Shown piece after piece: positions 1-9,859 of a DNA stretch of 64,000 nucleotides. The notes below the pieces were generated by a model. The model was not told where the DNA came from and made no database searches. It was given only the letters and a program-made list of their open reading frames with translations. The translations under genes and the position numbers were made by a program. Where the stretch lies: positions 24,767 through 88,766 of the forward strand of contig JASJOG010000613.1 of assembly GCA_030142905.1 (NCBI GenBank), read 5' to 3'. The DNA is from Heliopora coerulea (Eukaryota > Cnidaria > Anthozoa > Scleralcyonacea > Helioporidae). Numbering within the stretch: position 1 is the stretch's first letter; each line of letters opens with the position of its first letter.

Positions 1-537
1 GGGTGAACATAATCTAAATTACTCTTTAGTATTGACCAGTATTATAATATCCTCAATCAATGATAAGTCTAATCTTCCTATTTAAATTTTAAGAAAATCT
101 GATCATAAAGACCACTTTACCTGAGAACAATCCGTGCCTTCTTGCCCTCTGCATAGTATCCGTACGTTTACTATCATCAGCAGAACGACTGCGAACGCTT
201 AATGTCGACAGCACTGTCACAGATGAAAAACAAGGTCTTACCATCATTGCTGTCAAGCGCAGTAAGAAAGCGTTTCAAAAAGCTCGTAGACAACATGTTG
301 AAGGACCGTAAGACTGTCACACTGAAAACGATCCCCACACGCTAGTTTAAGCGTTTCGAAATCAACAAAACACAGTTTACGATAATATGACCAATCAGAA
401 GACGACCGATGAAAGGTTATAGTTTCGGGCAAGGTGACAGCTCAGCAAAGTCAGCATGATGACATCACAAATTCGGCAAAAAACTTCAAAGGGGCTGGAG
501 TTCAGTGTATATAGGTTCGATAAAACAGCGGCGTTCT
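1..537. other. Unassigned sequence at the left edge
   Basis: No gene is recognised here. Short open stretches on the + strand around 200-400 read like old coding sequence, but I cannot match them to a family. The segment ends at the palindrome at 538. Confidence 0.5.
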
Positions 538-725
538 TGAGGTTATACATTATCTAAAAGACAGAAAAAAAGCTTCTCGACGTATCGAGCGAAGGCCCTT
601 TCTCCGGAGATTAGTGGATCTCCGGACGAAGGCCTTATTAATCTCCGATTAATCTCTGGACCAAGGGCCTTCGCTCGAAACGTCGAGAAGCTTTTTTTCT
701 ATCTTTTAGATAGTGTATAACCTCA
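538..725. repeat. Short palindrome, head-to-head PLE-tail-like ends
   Basis: Two arms of about 63 bp (538-600 and 663-725) are near-perfect reverse complements. Each holds a poly-T run, CGACGTTTCGAGCGAAGG or a one-base variant (CGACGTATCGAG in the left arm), and an outer segment ending in GTTATAC and CCTCA. The GAAACGTC core and neighbouring AAGGGCC are of the type seen at the 3' ends of the PLEs in this window, so this looks like two very short PLE 3' ends joined head to head. The centre contains smaller repeated CTCCGG motifs. There is no coding capacity. The palindrome is directly visible; its PLE origin is inferred. Confidence 0.65.
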
Positions 726-1419
726 AAAAAAATTCAAAGTTTTTATCGCTAAGCCAATAGCTGATGCTGTTAAGCAGCATCGTACAATGTTGAGCCAATC
801 AGAGCAAGTGAAACAAAATGAAGATTCGGCAAAAGAGGCAGCGAAATTGGCCAAACCAATCACGGCTAACGATAAATGGAGTTTCAACAAACCAGCCAAT
901 TGCAAAGACGAATACAATCGAAAGATTCGGCAAATTGGTTGAACTTGACCGAGAAACCAGCTAGAGCCTGATTCTGATGCTCACCAATGTTACCGGAGAT
1001 AACCAACGCACTAGATATAAAATACGACGCCGGGAATTAAGATTCGGCGATGTAAACAAAACTATCTGACAACATCACAGCGGCAAATATGCGACGCAAA
1101 GTCAATCTGATATCTTAGAATAGTGAGATAGTCACCTTAGTCGGCTGACCTATTTGACGTACCCTAAATCCGCCACTGCTTGGCAGTAGAGAAGTAAAGA
1201 AGTCTAAAGCCTATTGGCTTTATTATTCCTTATTAGGAAAGAAATAAACACAAAATTCTGATCACCTTCATAATGTGCCAAACGTTTTTTTTTTCCGAAA
1301 TTTTCAGAGAACGAGGTTTAGGTTGGGTCCCATTCTTCGAACCATCGGGTGTTCTATTTTGTAGTCCTGACTATAGGAGGGGCCACAACAACCCCACACC
1401 AAGCACAACAAAGAACTGG
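726..1419 (+). pseudogene. Unassigned stretch with a short coding-like remnant
   Basis: About 60 codons are open on the + strand from roughly 730 to 920, rich in K, A and Q and ending ...WSFNKPANCKDEYNRKI. The W-S-F-x-K-P-A-N and Y-N-R pattern recalls capsid-like proteins of tyrosine-recombinase or related retroelements, but I cannot confirm this. The antisense ORF in the same place is probably a shadow. From 920 to 1419 I see no gene; a short direct flank of the palindrome ends at 1419. Confidence 0.25.
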
Positions 1420-1686
1420 GTAACTTTAATATGAATAACAATGCCCAGCAGATTGTGCGAAGTATCGCCATATGTAAACATTAACAGTTGCATAAACAAA
1501 GAAGGCTAGAAGAGTTTTAAAACATATTTATTGACTGACGTTTCGTCGCTACAAGCAACATCTTCAGAGTGGAGTTCAGGGATTACAACGAGATAAATTT
1601 ATATTAACAAACAGTATCGAATAACAATTAAGATGACATATTTACAACAGTAACGGAAATTGACAGGAGGCAGCAGTAAGGTGTTA

Positions 1687-2020
1687 TCAGAAGAGGGAAA
1701 GAGGCATCGAACCAATATTCCCGTTAAGAATTGGTTTTAATTTATTAATTATAAGACTTTCTTTAAGGAGTAGTTCAGAAACAGAAGGCGACGAGGATAA
1801 TATTTTGAAGTCGGAAAAAGAAATGGGATGGCCAGTTTCAATGTGGTGGGAAAGGATACTAGTGGGAGAGGAATTAACTCTTCTGTTACCTGTCAAGGGT
1901 GAGATCCCCATATGATCTGAAATGCGTGTGTGTAACTGTCGGCTAGTTTGGCCAACATACAATGCCTTACAGCATTGACACGTAAATAAATACACCACAT
2001 GCGATTTCAGGCCATCAGGG
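1687..2020 (-). pseudogene. PLE GIY-YIG endonuclease fragment, left palindrome arm (PLE-A)
   Basis: This is the C-terminal endonuclease domain of a Penelope-like retroelement; such domains nick target DNA for insertion. The ORF reads outward from the palindrome centre. Visible landmarks are V-V-Y (the GIY equivalent), CQCC (a CxxC pair), LYVGQT (the YIG equivalent), R and H in RQLHTRISDH, a late E in LLLKES, and KPILN. The set of GIY-YIG residues therefore looks complete, but the reverse transcriptase is absent, so this is a 5'-truncated copy. It differs from the right-arm copy at one visible residue (NSSPT against NPSPT). Confidence 0.88.
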
Positions 2021-2121
2021 ATCCTGTCCTTGACAGGGAAAAAAGAGCGAAGGCGAACGGATGGGCGAAAGACGAAGCGTAATGAAACTTGAGGAAAGGC
2101 GGACGATAATAGTTTGATGAG

Positions 2122-2571
2122 TTGAGTGCGAATTTGAGTGCGAAACTATTATCGTCCGCCTTTCCTCAAGTTTCATTACGCTTCGTCTTTCGCCCATCCG
2201 TTCGCCTTCGCTCTTTTTTCCCTGTCAAGGACAGGATCCCTGATGGCCTGAAATCGCATGTGGTGTATTTATTTACATGTCAATGCTGTAAGGCATTGTA
2301 TGTTGGCCAAACTAGCCGACAGTTACACACACGCATTTCAGATCATATGGGGATCTCACCCTTGACAGGTAACAGAAGAGTTAATCCCTCTCCCACTAGT
2401 ATCCTTTCTCACCACATTGAAACTGGCCATCCCATTTCTTTTTCCGACTTCAAAATATTATCCTCGTCGCCTTCTGTTTCTGAACTACTCCTTAAAGAAA
2501 GTCTTATAATTAATAAATTAAAACCAATTCTTAACGGGAATATTGGTTCGATGCCTCTTTCCCTCTTCTGA
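2122..2571 (+). pseudogene. PLE GIY-YIG endonuclease fragment, right palindrome arm (PLE-A)
   Basis: This is the mirror copy of the left-arm ORF and stays open a little further upstream because of the spacer. It shows the linker segment FPVKDRIPDGLKSH typical of PLE endonucleases, then V-V-Y, CQCC, LYVGQT, the R and H of the helix, the late E in KESLI and KPILN. About 110 residues carry the domain; the first 30 or so are arm or spacer sequence and may not be native. No RT domain is present. The 3' UTR reaches 2838, with a hammerhead-like motif at 2691-2724. Confidence 0.88.
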
Positions 2572-2690
2572 TAACACCTTACTGCTGCCTCCTGTCAATT
2601 TCCGTTACTGTTGTAAATATGTCATCTTAATTGTTATTCGATACTGTTTGTTAATATAAATTTATCTCGTTGTAATCCCTGAACTCCACT

Positions 2691-2724
2691 CTGAAGATGT
2701 TGCTTGTAGCGACGAAACGTCAGT
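2691..2724 (+). ncRNA. Hammerhead-like core in the PLE-A 3' UTR
   Basis: CTGAAGA (2691-2697) fits the CUGANGA box. A possible stem II (GTTGC paired with GCGAC, loop TTGTA) follows and then GAAA at 2714-2717. One extra base (2698) lies between the box and stem II, and stem I pairing is poor. The same motif occurs on the - strand in the left arm near 1535-1568. PLEs are known to carry hammerhead ribozymes; this copy looks degenerate. Confidence 0.4.
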
Positions 2725-2838
2725 CAATAAATATGTTTTAAAACTCTTCTAGCCTTCTTTGTTTATGCAACTGTTAATGTTTACATATGGCGATACTTCG
2801 CACAATCTGCTGGGCATTGTTATTCATATTAAAGTTAC

Positions 2839-2935
2839 GGTTTCCGCCTGGACAATCACTCGTAGACATTTTAAAGAACTGGGTCGAGAACTCGCGCGGA
2901 AGTTCGCGAGACACGCGATAATCCGAGAACCCAAA
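2839..2935 (+). promoter_or_regulatory. MED12 proximal promoter / 5' UTR
   Basis: This 97-bp stretch separates the end of the PLE palindrome from the MED12 start codon. It is visibly richer in GC and CpG than its surroundings. It holds an ETS-like site (GCGGAAGT, 2897-2904) flanked by the inverted hexamers CTCGCG and CGCGAG. The region must contain the 5' UTR and perhaps the core promoter, but no TATA box is seen and the transcription start is unknown. The regulatory reading is inference from position and composition. Confidence 0.45.
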
Positions 2936-3019
2936 ATGGCCACTGTTTATTGTCGTTCCATCAAGAGAGGGAAACTAGAAGTACCAGATTATTACCCTCC
3001 AGCAAATGACCAGAAAGAG
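2936..3019 (+). CDS. MED12: MED12 exon 1 (coding part), Mediator kinase-module subunit 12
   Basis: MED12 links cyclin C-CDK8 to MED13 and activates the Mediator kinase in the nucleus. The ATG at 2936 sits in a good start context (AAAATGG) and gives 28 codons ending in a QKE triplet directly before a GTAAGG donor at 3020. Vertebrate MED12 has PD-x-YP followed by QKE in its N-terminus, and its first intron falls after that E. Here the peptide has PDYYP and QKE with the same phase-0 intron. The segment before PDYYP is shorter than in human and diverged. An open frame runs upstream into the PLE palindrome, but the exon is best started at 2936 because homology begins only there. The identification comes from exons 1-3 together. 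Confidence 0.88.
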
Positions 3020-3103
3020 GTAAGGACGAAAAATTACTGAAATTTTGTTTAGTTTTGTTTCTGTTGCCATTTGACATACCGTTTATGACATATTTCGTTT
3101 TAG

Positions 3104-3175
3104 GATGAATTAACAGAGGAAAACGTAAAGCGCGGGTTCACTAATCATGGTGTTGGTAATCTGACAGCAAACGAG
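3104..3175 (+). CDS. MED12: MED12 exon 2
   Basis: This 72-bp exon lies between an acceptor (TTTTAG, ending at 3103) and a GTAATG donor at 3176. It gives 24 codons in phase 0. It begins DELTEENVKRGFTN, which matches human MED12 residues from D34 (DELT, NVK, GF-N). This is the CDK8-activating segment. The glycine equivalent to human G44, mutated in uterine leiomyoma, is conserved; the preceding residue is R instead of Q. The exon is about 11 codons shorter than the human one at its 3' side. The intron before it is only 84 bp and the one after it about 47.6 kb. Confidence 0.9.
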
Positions 3176-3990
3176 GTAATGGCTTTTAGGTAACTTTTTG
3201 ACTTTTGATCCGGGTTATGTATTCTCCTGCGTCTCATTTGACAATTGGCCTAAACTGCAAAACAATTCGAAAGAAAAAATAGACGGTAATTTATTATGGA
3301 TATATGACTCAAATGTGAAACAAGCGACAGCAGTCGTTACAACGTTTGATAGCAGTCAAAACGTCTCCATGCCAAAACTTTCTCGTGTCAAAACATCCCT
3401 AGTCCAAAAGCAATGGTTGTCAAAAGAGTCTGGCTCTGTGCTTTAACATCTTTAAATGTTAAATTTCACAGGGAAGATGACTAACCATAGCCCTATGCCT
3501 AACACTAACCCTAAACCCCATGGACGTTTTGACCAGACGGCGTATGGAACTTAAAGTATTCAGGTTTTCCGATAAGTGGAGTACGTGAAGTTCAAGGTCC
3601 AAAGCATCAGACTTTTTTTTTCCTCAACATTTTCATGTGGGTAAGCTTACTTCAGGTACTTGCCAACTTTATGCAACTTTGTAACTATTGCGAAGATATT
3701 GTGCAAACTTAAATTACGATTTACTGAATTTACCATTTGCAAATAAAAGGCAGCCCTAATTTTGTTGGTTATTGTTTGAAAAATTTGGATAGGTGCTTAG
3801 TTTGGTCAGATCATATGAAGGAAATGTCTGTGTTTGGAAATTAGTGGGGAATCTAGTTTGCCTGTTAGCTGGAGTGTGAATGTTTCAGTATCAAAGCTAA
3901 AATGATTTATCTCAAGCATTAGGTGATTATCAGTGAGTTTCATTAATTGTTCCCTTTATATTTATTGTATTTATTGTGCAAATATATATA
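3176..3990. other. Intron 2 start, no element recognised
   Basis: No element is recognised in this intronic sequence. A short open stretch on the + strand (3198-3446) shows no family features and is likely chance. A CCTAA-like patch near 3500-3525 is too short and irregular to be telomeric. Confidence 0.5.
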
Positions 3991-3992
3991 TT

Positions 3993-4331
3993 GGAGACAT
4001 GGGTTTGATTCCTGTTGGGGAACTCAGAAATTTTCTGAGATAAAGCTTGAGAACAAACTTTACATCATATATATCCAAGCTTACAAACATCTACACTTAG
4101 TAAGATGAAATTTACTTATACACAATATCACATTACAGGTATGTTCAGCTGTCAAGTACAAAAGAGGCATATCAATATTATGAACCAGGTTTCTAATTAA
4201 CATCATACTTGCTGTCTGAGACCATATAGTCTAGTGGTAAAACAACCGTACCGGCAATTGGGAGACACAGGTTTGATTTCTGTTGGGGAACTCAGAAATT
4301 TTCTGAGATAAAGCTCGAGAACAAACTTTCC

Positions 4332-4345
<14 letters not shown>
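3993..4345 (+). repeat. tRNA-derived SINE-like repeat S1, one partial and one full tandem unit
   Basis: A partial unit (from 3993) and a full unit (about 4080-4345) share the tail CTCAGAAATTTTCTGAGATA. The full unit contains a tRNA-like core at 4220-4292 with a diverged B box (GGTTTGATTTC). The same family is present in better condition at 9950-10843. The 3' end runs straight into a (TA)n tract. These copies carry more C-to-T-type differences from the tRNA consensus, so they look older. Confidence 0.75.

Positions 4346-4373
<28 letters not shown>
4336..4373. repeat. (TA)n microsatellite
   Basis: This pure TA run lies between the 3' end of a SINE-like repeat on the left and the 3' end of an antisense PLE on the right. 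Confidence 0.95.
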
Positions 4374-4376
<3 letters not shown>

Positions 4377-5422
4377 ACCATAAAAAATCTCATTTGAAAA
4401 TCTTTATTTCTTCTCCAACATTTTGTGGCAAGCCCCTTTTTCAAGGTCATAATACAGAAGTCCGTAGTCCACTTAAATATAAATTAAACAACTAATTAAA
4501 ATTCATAATTAAGTAAAATCTCTAAGATTGAGTCCATCTGGAATGAACGTATTCAATTTATACACCCAAAACCCCTCCCTCTCTTCAGGCTTACTTACAT
4601 CCGTTTTATCAATAGTCATTATTCTAATATCTTCTAATCCCTGATGACCCTGGTGAAAAAAATGAGTGTATAAATGCTCCCAGCTGTTCCCCTCTGACCC
4701 TTTACATATCTTACTAACAAACTCTTGTGATTATCAAACCTCTTTCTAAACGACGTGATTGTGCTTCCAACATACAGTTTTATACACTTTTATATATAAT
4801 TAATATAATATTCCTGATTTCCAGAACTATCCTTAAAACTTCTTCCTTCTCTAACATATTTACAAATATGACAATGAACTTTGGAACACTTTCTCATCCC
4901 TTTACCCTGAATATCTCTACTGCCAATCTTACTTCTAACCAATTCATCCTTCAAATTTTTTGGCCTCTGAAAACTTACCAACAGTGCTTCTCTAAAGATT
5001 AGCTTCATTTCTTCCGAAGCATGCAAAATGGGAAGCAATTCATGAACCTTTTTACCTATTCCTGATAGTGTTTGATGAAAATCCAAGACTAAAGGGACTC
5101 GACTGTTCAAATTTTTTCTTACCTTTGTAGCTTGATCAAGCACCTCAGACCTATTAACCCTTCTAACCTTCTGAAATTGTTTATCAATAAGATTATTATT
5201 GAACCCTCTCTTTAATAAATATCCCTGCAATTCCTCTAACCTAGTTTCAAAAACATCATCCAATTCACAAATTTGTCTTAGCCTAAGAGCTTGTCCATAT
5301 GGAATACCCACCTTAACATGCTTTGGGTGACAAGATCTATGGTCAAGATATTGATGCGTATCCGTTTCCTTAGAGTGAACATCAGTAATAATCTTATTAA
5401 TTACAATTGATTGTGACTCCAA
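4374..5422 (-). pseudogene. PLE-B, RT thumb/linker and GIY-YIG remnant (antisense copy)
   Basis: This 5'-truncated Penelope-like element reads right to left. Residues from about 5422 down to 4790 form an open frame with PLE RT C-terminal landmarks: YLD, S-C-H-P-K-H-x-K, IPYGQALRLRQIC, the F-x-x-R-L-x-E-L-x-x-YLLKRG helix, then PLVLDFHQTLSG and a CSKVHCHICKYV zinc-like knuckle. The endonuclease follows at 4374-4791, but about 50 bp covering the GIY strand is missing at the join, so the frame is broken. The YVGST, RF-NHKS and REGFW motifs are still readable in pieces. The 3' UTR ends at a (TA)n tract. This copy forms a head-to-head pair with the + copy at 5407-5868. Confidence 0.88.
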
Positions 5423-5868
5423 GGGAGTAGTTTACTTGATTGAATGTAAAAAGTGTACAAAACTGTATGTTGGAAGCACAATCACATCGTTTAGAAAGAG
5501 GTTTAATAATCACAAGAGTTTGCTAGTAAGATATGGAAAGGGTCAGAGGGGAATAGCAGGGGAGCATTTATACACTCATTTTTTTCAGCAGGGTTGTCAG
5601 GGATTAGAGGATATTAGAATAATGATTATTGATAAAACGGATGTAAGTAAGCCTGAAGAGAGGGAGGGGTTTTGGGTGTATAAATTGAATGTGTTCATAA
5701 CAGATGGACTCAATCTTAGGGATTTTACTTAATTATGAATTTTAATTAGTTGTTTAATTTATATTTAAGTGGATTACAGACTTCTGTGTTACAATCTTGA
5801 AAAAGGGGCTTGCCACAAAACATTGGAGAAGAAATAAAGATTTTTAAATGAGTTTTTTTTATGGTTAT
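5407..5868 (+). pseudogene. PLE-B GIY-YIG endonuclease, head-to-head copy
   Basis: This is the 3' end of the same PLE family in opposite orientation. The domain is open from about 5407 to 5732: the DCDSKGVVYLIECKKC start (GIY equivalent plus CxxC), LYVGSTITSF, R-K-RFNNHKS, GEHLYTHFF and EREGFWVYKLN. All expected GIY-YIG residues (Y, Y, R, H, E) are seen. The 3' UTR carries a degenerate CTTGAAAAAGGGGCTTGCC motif. The arm 5449-5868 is the reverse complement of 4374-4791 with a modest number of substitutions. The RT domain is absent. Confidence 0.88.
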
Positions 5869-5907
5869 TTTATGAAGTTTAAACTCAGGAACTGTATTGA
5901 CTATCTG

Positions 5908-5943
<36 letters not shown>

Positions 5944-6569
5944 TAACTATATGTATACCTACATATAGTAATACCTGTACCTGTGCATATCCTACACCCC
6001 TAGACAGTAGACAAACATATTTGTTGGCTCATTAACAACTCATAATTTTTTTATCAATATTTGTTATATTACAAAAATTTTTATAACATGTATGTTATCT
6101 AATGTCATCTCTAATTAGTTGCTGTGTACGCTCTATTTCTTAATGAAACATGCTGAAAAATTATAGGAAAATATTTTGAAATAAAAAAAAAATTAGGATC
6201 ACCCAATCTTAAAGTGGCCTATCAAAAATGTTCTATCTTAGTGCCTTATTTAAGAAAGTAATTTTAAGTAATTAAGTATGTTTTTCTTTACTTTGTATCT
6301 GATTCTATGTTATAAAAGGAATGGTTAATGATTTGGTATGTTGTATTGATTTATGGATGCACTTGGGTATTTAGACTGGTTGCACAGCCAGTCAAAGTGC
6401 ATCATTTTGTGTATAGTCTAGGTAACATGCTGAACAATAAGACAAAATAAATGAATCAATTACCGTGAAATTTGTCAAAGCAGCAGAGCAATATCATTTG
6501 ATGGAGTACCACTAGTAGCAGGCACTGATGAAAATACTGATATACAAGTGAATATACATCTATATGTTC
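5869..6569. other. AT-rich intron with a (TA)n tract
   Basis: There is a (TA)n tract at about 5911-5941 just past the PLE-B 3' end. The rest is AT-rich with no gene or element recognised. Confidence 0.6.
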
Positions 6570-6959
6570 TACTGTATTTACTTGAATAAATGCCGTGGCA
6601 TTTATTGAATTTTTTGCGCTGCAGCTGCGGCATTTATTTGAGGGTGGCATTTATTGCTAATCTTTGAACTTGACTCATTAAACCAAATTTAAAACTAAAA
6701 CCCAAAAACTAAAACTAAAACCCTAAGAACATAATTAATGTCTCTTCTGAAATGTTCACTGTCTTATTGTGCCATACTTTCTTAAGTGTAGTACTTGAGT
6801 GTAATGCACTTCATACTTTATTTAGTTAGTTAAGAATGCTTCAATTAAATGCTGCATTGATGAGAATAAATGTGGCATTTATTCGAGGGTGGTGTTTATT
6901 AATATTTTTGTTTGTTTTTGTGGTGTTTATGTGAGAGCAGCATTTGAGTAAATACGGTA
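6570..6959. mobile_element. MITE-like inverted-repeat element
   Basis: The ends are inverted copies: TACTGTATTTACTTGAATAA at the left and, on the other strand, TACCGTATTTACTCAAATG at the right. Inside, GGCATTTATT-type motifs recur in both orientations. At about 390 bp with no coding capacity this fits a non-autonomous DNA transposon. No clear target-site duplication was identified. Confidence 0.6.
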
Positions 6960-7106
6960 TATATATATATATACGTGAACGTTTAGGTTTACGAAATGCA
7001 AAGAGGGCTCAATAATGCAAAGAAAGAGCAAATGGGACTGAAGTCACCTGAAGATTCTTTCCCAAGATGAAACAGGCTGTAGTGACTTTTTGAGGTAAGC
7101 GATATA

Positions 7107-7149
<43 letters not shown>

Positions 7150-7999
7150 TTATATATATATATTAGTTATATATATATATATATATATCAGGCCTTTTTG
7201 AGAGCAAAATGGTGTGCGTGTGGTGATTTGCACAAGTAAATTAACATGTGTGTGCAAATCACATGGGTGTTTAAATTGATCCATTATGACCTGGAAATAC
7301 AATGAAAAGTTTTCATTTTTGAGAACAATCATTTTACCTCATTCATCATAGTGTTACTAAGGTTATTATCTACTCTTTAACAGTCAATCAAAACACATTC
7401 AGAACTACAGCAAAAGAATAATTTACAAACAATGCTGTTTATTCAAATGGTTGATCTTTATTTTAATCATCTTCTTTGCTTTCTGCATCAAAAGGATTGT
7501 GATTACAGGGATTACAAATACGCCAATTTGGGCGTATTTTACGCCAAAAATATTGAAATGACTCTAAAAAACATACGACCGTAGTCAGTTTGACTCCAGA
7601 AAATAATACATGAAATATTTAAAAGCAGACCATTTCTGGTTATTCTTAGAACATAGAATACTTTCTTAGGAACTAATTTCAGGAAAAAATTTTTTAAATA
7701 AGATGAATATATATAATTACATTGATGAATGATCGTTCTGCTTAGGATAAATTGTCCGTTGAGTTGTGATATCAATCAGTTGAATTTGTTTTGTGGAGCA
7801 ACCAAAAGATGTTCATGTAATTTTTGGCCACCATTTGAAATTACTGGCAAATCAATGCCTTGAGGTATACAAAGTTGCTTGTATTGTGTTTTGGTGTGAA
7901 TAAATATTAAAATAATAAATTTGTTTTCAGCTACAAAGTAGAAAGTTGGTACAGTGAATGAAGTATGCATTTTTTCAATATTTTAGTTCCTTTTTATTG
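6960..7999. other. AT-rich intron with (TA)n tracts
   Basis: (TA)n tracts occur at about 6958-6973 and 7108-7190. Several short antisense open stretches show no recognisable domain and are likely chance in AT-rich DNA. Confidence 0.5.
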
Positions 8000-8760
8000 T
8001 CACATATAATGACTCCAGAATTTCTGTGATGGCTCCAAAATTTCAAAGCAGGAAGTCAAAATGACTCCAAAGGAAGTGTTAAATTTGTAATCTCTGTGAT
8101 TATAATTGTGAAAAACATTAGAATCTTCAGAATTATCTGTGCTAATTGTGCTATTCTTCATGCGTTGATTGCTACTCACTTCTGATTCCAACAGTATAAC
8201 TTTACTCAGAGGTTCAATTTCTGAATGTTTAGTTTTTCTTCTTTGTTTCTTCCAGTCAAATGTCAAGTGTTCTCTTGATAATTTCACTTTTCTCCATTCA
8301 TTCAAGTTTTTGTTGTTTGCACAAATTATTAAAAGTAACTCCATTCTCTTGCGCAAAACTTTAACATTGAGAACTTTGGTTGAGTTGTATCCTGGAGCTG
8401 CTAATGTTGCTCGGAAATGATTGACAAAACTGGTTATAGTGTCATTTCCATAGTCCTTTTGTTCTTTGGGATGAAAAAAATCAACACGTTAAACTCTATC
8501 CTCGAAATCTTTGATTCAATGGTTTAAAAGGGTGGACAGATTGGCTTTTATATGCTTTTTTCCAGCATCACTTGCTTTCAACCAGTTGTGGTTATTCAGA
8601 CAACATATCTTTTCAAAACTGATGCAAACTAATTTCCTGTGTTTGGCAGCTTTTAATCCTTCCCATTCCTTCACAAAATTGGATGAGAGGGAAAAATACC
8701 CTGATCTTCTGGCAGCCAAAACAAGCTGGATAGACTTTAAAAAAAATTGTTAATGGTGTG
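8000..8760 (-). pseudogene. Antisense coding remnant, possibly hAT/ZNF862-like
   Basis: On the - strand, two open stretches (about 8719-8516 and 8480-8000) can be read as one broken protein. Features include SNFVKEWEGLKAAKHRKL, KDYGNDTITSFVNHFRATL and EWRKVKLSREH. The GN-x-x-x-x-x-V-x-HF and EW-x-x-xK pattern resembles the mid region of hAT-derived zinc-finger proteins such as the ZNF862 type, but the similarity is weak. There is at least one stop or frameshift between the halves (near 8490). I am not sure of the family. Confidence 0.3.
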
Positions 8761-9057
8761 TGCGGAATTCTTGTAGTCTTCTGTCTCCAATAACATAAGT
8801 GCAATTGTTGGTTTCACTTCATAGGCAAGGTGACAAGTAGCACATGTAGTTTGGTTTGCATGTGTGCCAATGCATGTGCGTGCAATCTTTTGTGTTAAAT
8901 GAAAAGACATGCACGCATACATACAATGCACACACATACATGCAAATGTTATTTGTGGTCTTCTTGATTAATCTGTTCATATACATATACATATACATAT
9001 ATGTATGTGTATGAAGAAGTAAAGTTGGAAATAGGTGGTTTGACAAGGGAGGTATGG
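8761..9057. repeat. TG/CA- and TA-rich low-complexity stretch
   Basis: The segment 8850-9010 is dominated by CATG, ACATACA and ATACAT simple motifs. No gene is seen. Confidence 0.6.
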
Positions 9058-9610
9058 CTAAGTGTGGTAAGGTAAGATGTGAAATTTATAATTTTGTAGA
9101 AGAAGCAGATAGTTTTTATGGATAGTTTGGGGAATAGAAAGTATGTGATTAATTACAAATTTGATTGTGATTCCAATGGGGTTGTTTATCACATTAAGTG
9201 TAAGAGGTGTTGTAGACAATACATTGGCAGCACAATCAATGCATTTAGGACATGCTTTAATAACCACAAGAGTAGTCTTAACAGATGTGGTGGAGGACAA
9301 CAAAATATCCTGGGGGAGCACTTGTATTTGCATCTTTTTGAAGATGGGTGTGATGGTTTAAGTGATTTGGTTGTAAAAATTATTGGTAAGATGGATACAA
9401 TGGATCCCACAGTGAGAGAGAGTTTTTGGGTGAATAAGTTAAATACATTTTTACCACATGTGCTAAATATCTGGGACTTCTAATTGACAATTTGTATTGT
9501 TTAGTAAATTGTAAAGACATATGCAAATTAGGAAATATTTTTGTATTTAAGTTTGTGCTATCTGCTATCATGTTAAATTATTCTTGATAAAAGGGCTTGC
9601 CCTGAAAAAG
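9058..9610 (+). pseudogene. PLE-C GIY-YIG endonuclease fragment
   Basis: This is a 5'-truncated PLE. A CGKVRCEIYNFVEEADSF knuckle (CxxxxxC) starts near 9063 and is one frame away from the endonuclease ORF at 9118-9483. The ORF shows DCDSNGVVYHIKC (GIY equivalent), QYIGSTINAF (YIG), FNNHKSS, GEHLYLHLFEDG, RESFWVNKLN and a final LN. The usual arginine before FNNHK is replaced by C (FRTCFNNHK), a probable inactivating change. The 3' UTR at 9580-9610 has CTTGATAAAAGGGCTTGCCC, a stem like that in PLE-B. The element ends near a (TA)n tract at about 9640. Confidence 0.85.
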
Positions 9611-9639
9611 ATAAGAAGATGACATAGAATTTATACATG

Positions 9640-9726
9640 CTGATATATATATATATATATATACAGTCTAATATTTATTTAGTGTTTGTATACAGGTTCA
9701 CATCAATCATTTATATATATACAGGG

Positions 9727-9754
<28 letters not shown>
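9640..9754. repeat. (TA)n microsatellites
   Basis: TA runs at about 9643-9662 and 9728-9753 lie between the PLE-C 3' end and the hairpin element. Confidence 0.9.
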
Positions 9755-9757
<3 letters not shown>

Positions 9758-9859
9758 GCAAGACAAGGTAAACTTGGGTTACTTCATAAAAATTTACTAC
9801 AAATTTGTTTCGTATAGTAAATTTTTATGAAGTAACCCAAGTTTACCTTGTCTTGCTAT
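9755..9859. repeat. Perfect hairpin, 44-bp arms and 17-bp loop
   Basis: Arms 9755-9798 and 9816-9859 are exact reverse complements (ATAGCAAGACAAGG... and its mirror), around a loop containing TTTGTTTCGTA. A (TA)n tract lies on each side. This could be a tiny head-to-head pair of element ends, as elsewhere in the window, or a foldback element. Confidence 0.93.

Larger units (their letters stand above)
1420..2838. repeat. Near-perfect 2 x 696-bp palindrome of two PLE 3' ends
   Basis: Arms 1420-2115 and 2143-2838 are reverse complements with only scattered single-base differences and no net length change, separated by a 27-bp spacer. Each arm is one 5'-truncated Penelope-like element, oriented outward from the centre and containing a GIY-YIG endonuclease ORF followed by a 3' UTR with a CTGAAGA...GAAACGTC motif. 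The high identity implies recent formation, or correction between the arms. The right arm stops 97 bp upstream of the MED12 start codon. A transcript through it would fold into a long hairpin. Confidence 0.95.

Noticed and set aside
723..917. Antisense ORF opposite the 726-920 open stretch
   Set aside because: It shadows a + strand frame with better composition and has no recognisable motif.
1409..2886. AAAGAACTGGG on both sides of the PLE palindrome as a target-site duplication
   Set aside because: The right copy lies about 37 bp away from the palindrome edge, so it is not at the junction.
3480..3530. Telomere-like CCTAA repeats
   Set aside because: Only a few irregular units; too short and impure to be telomeric.
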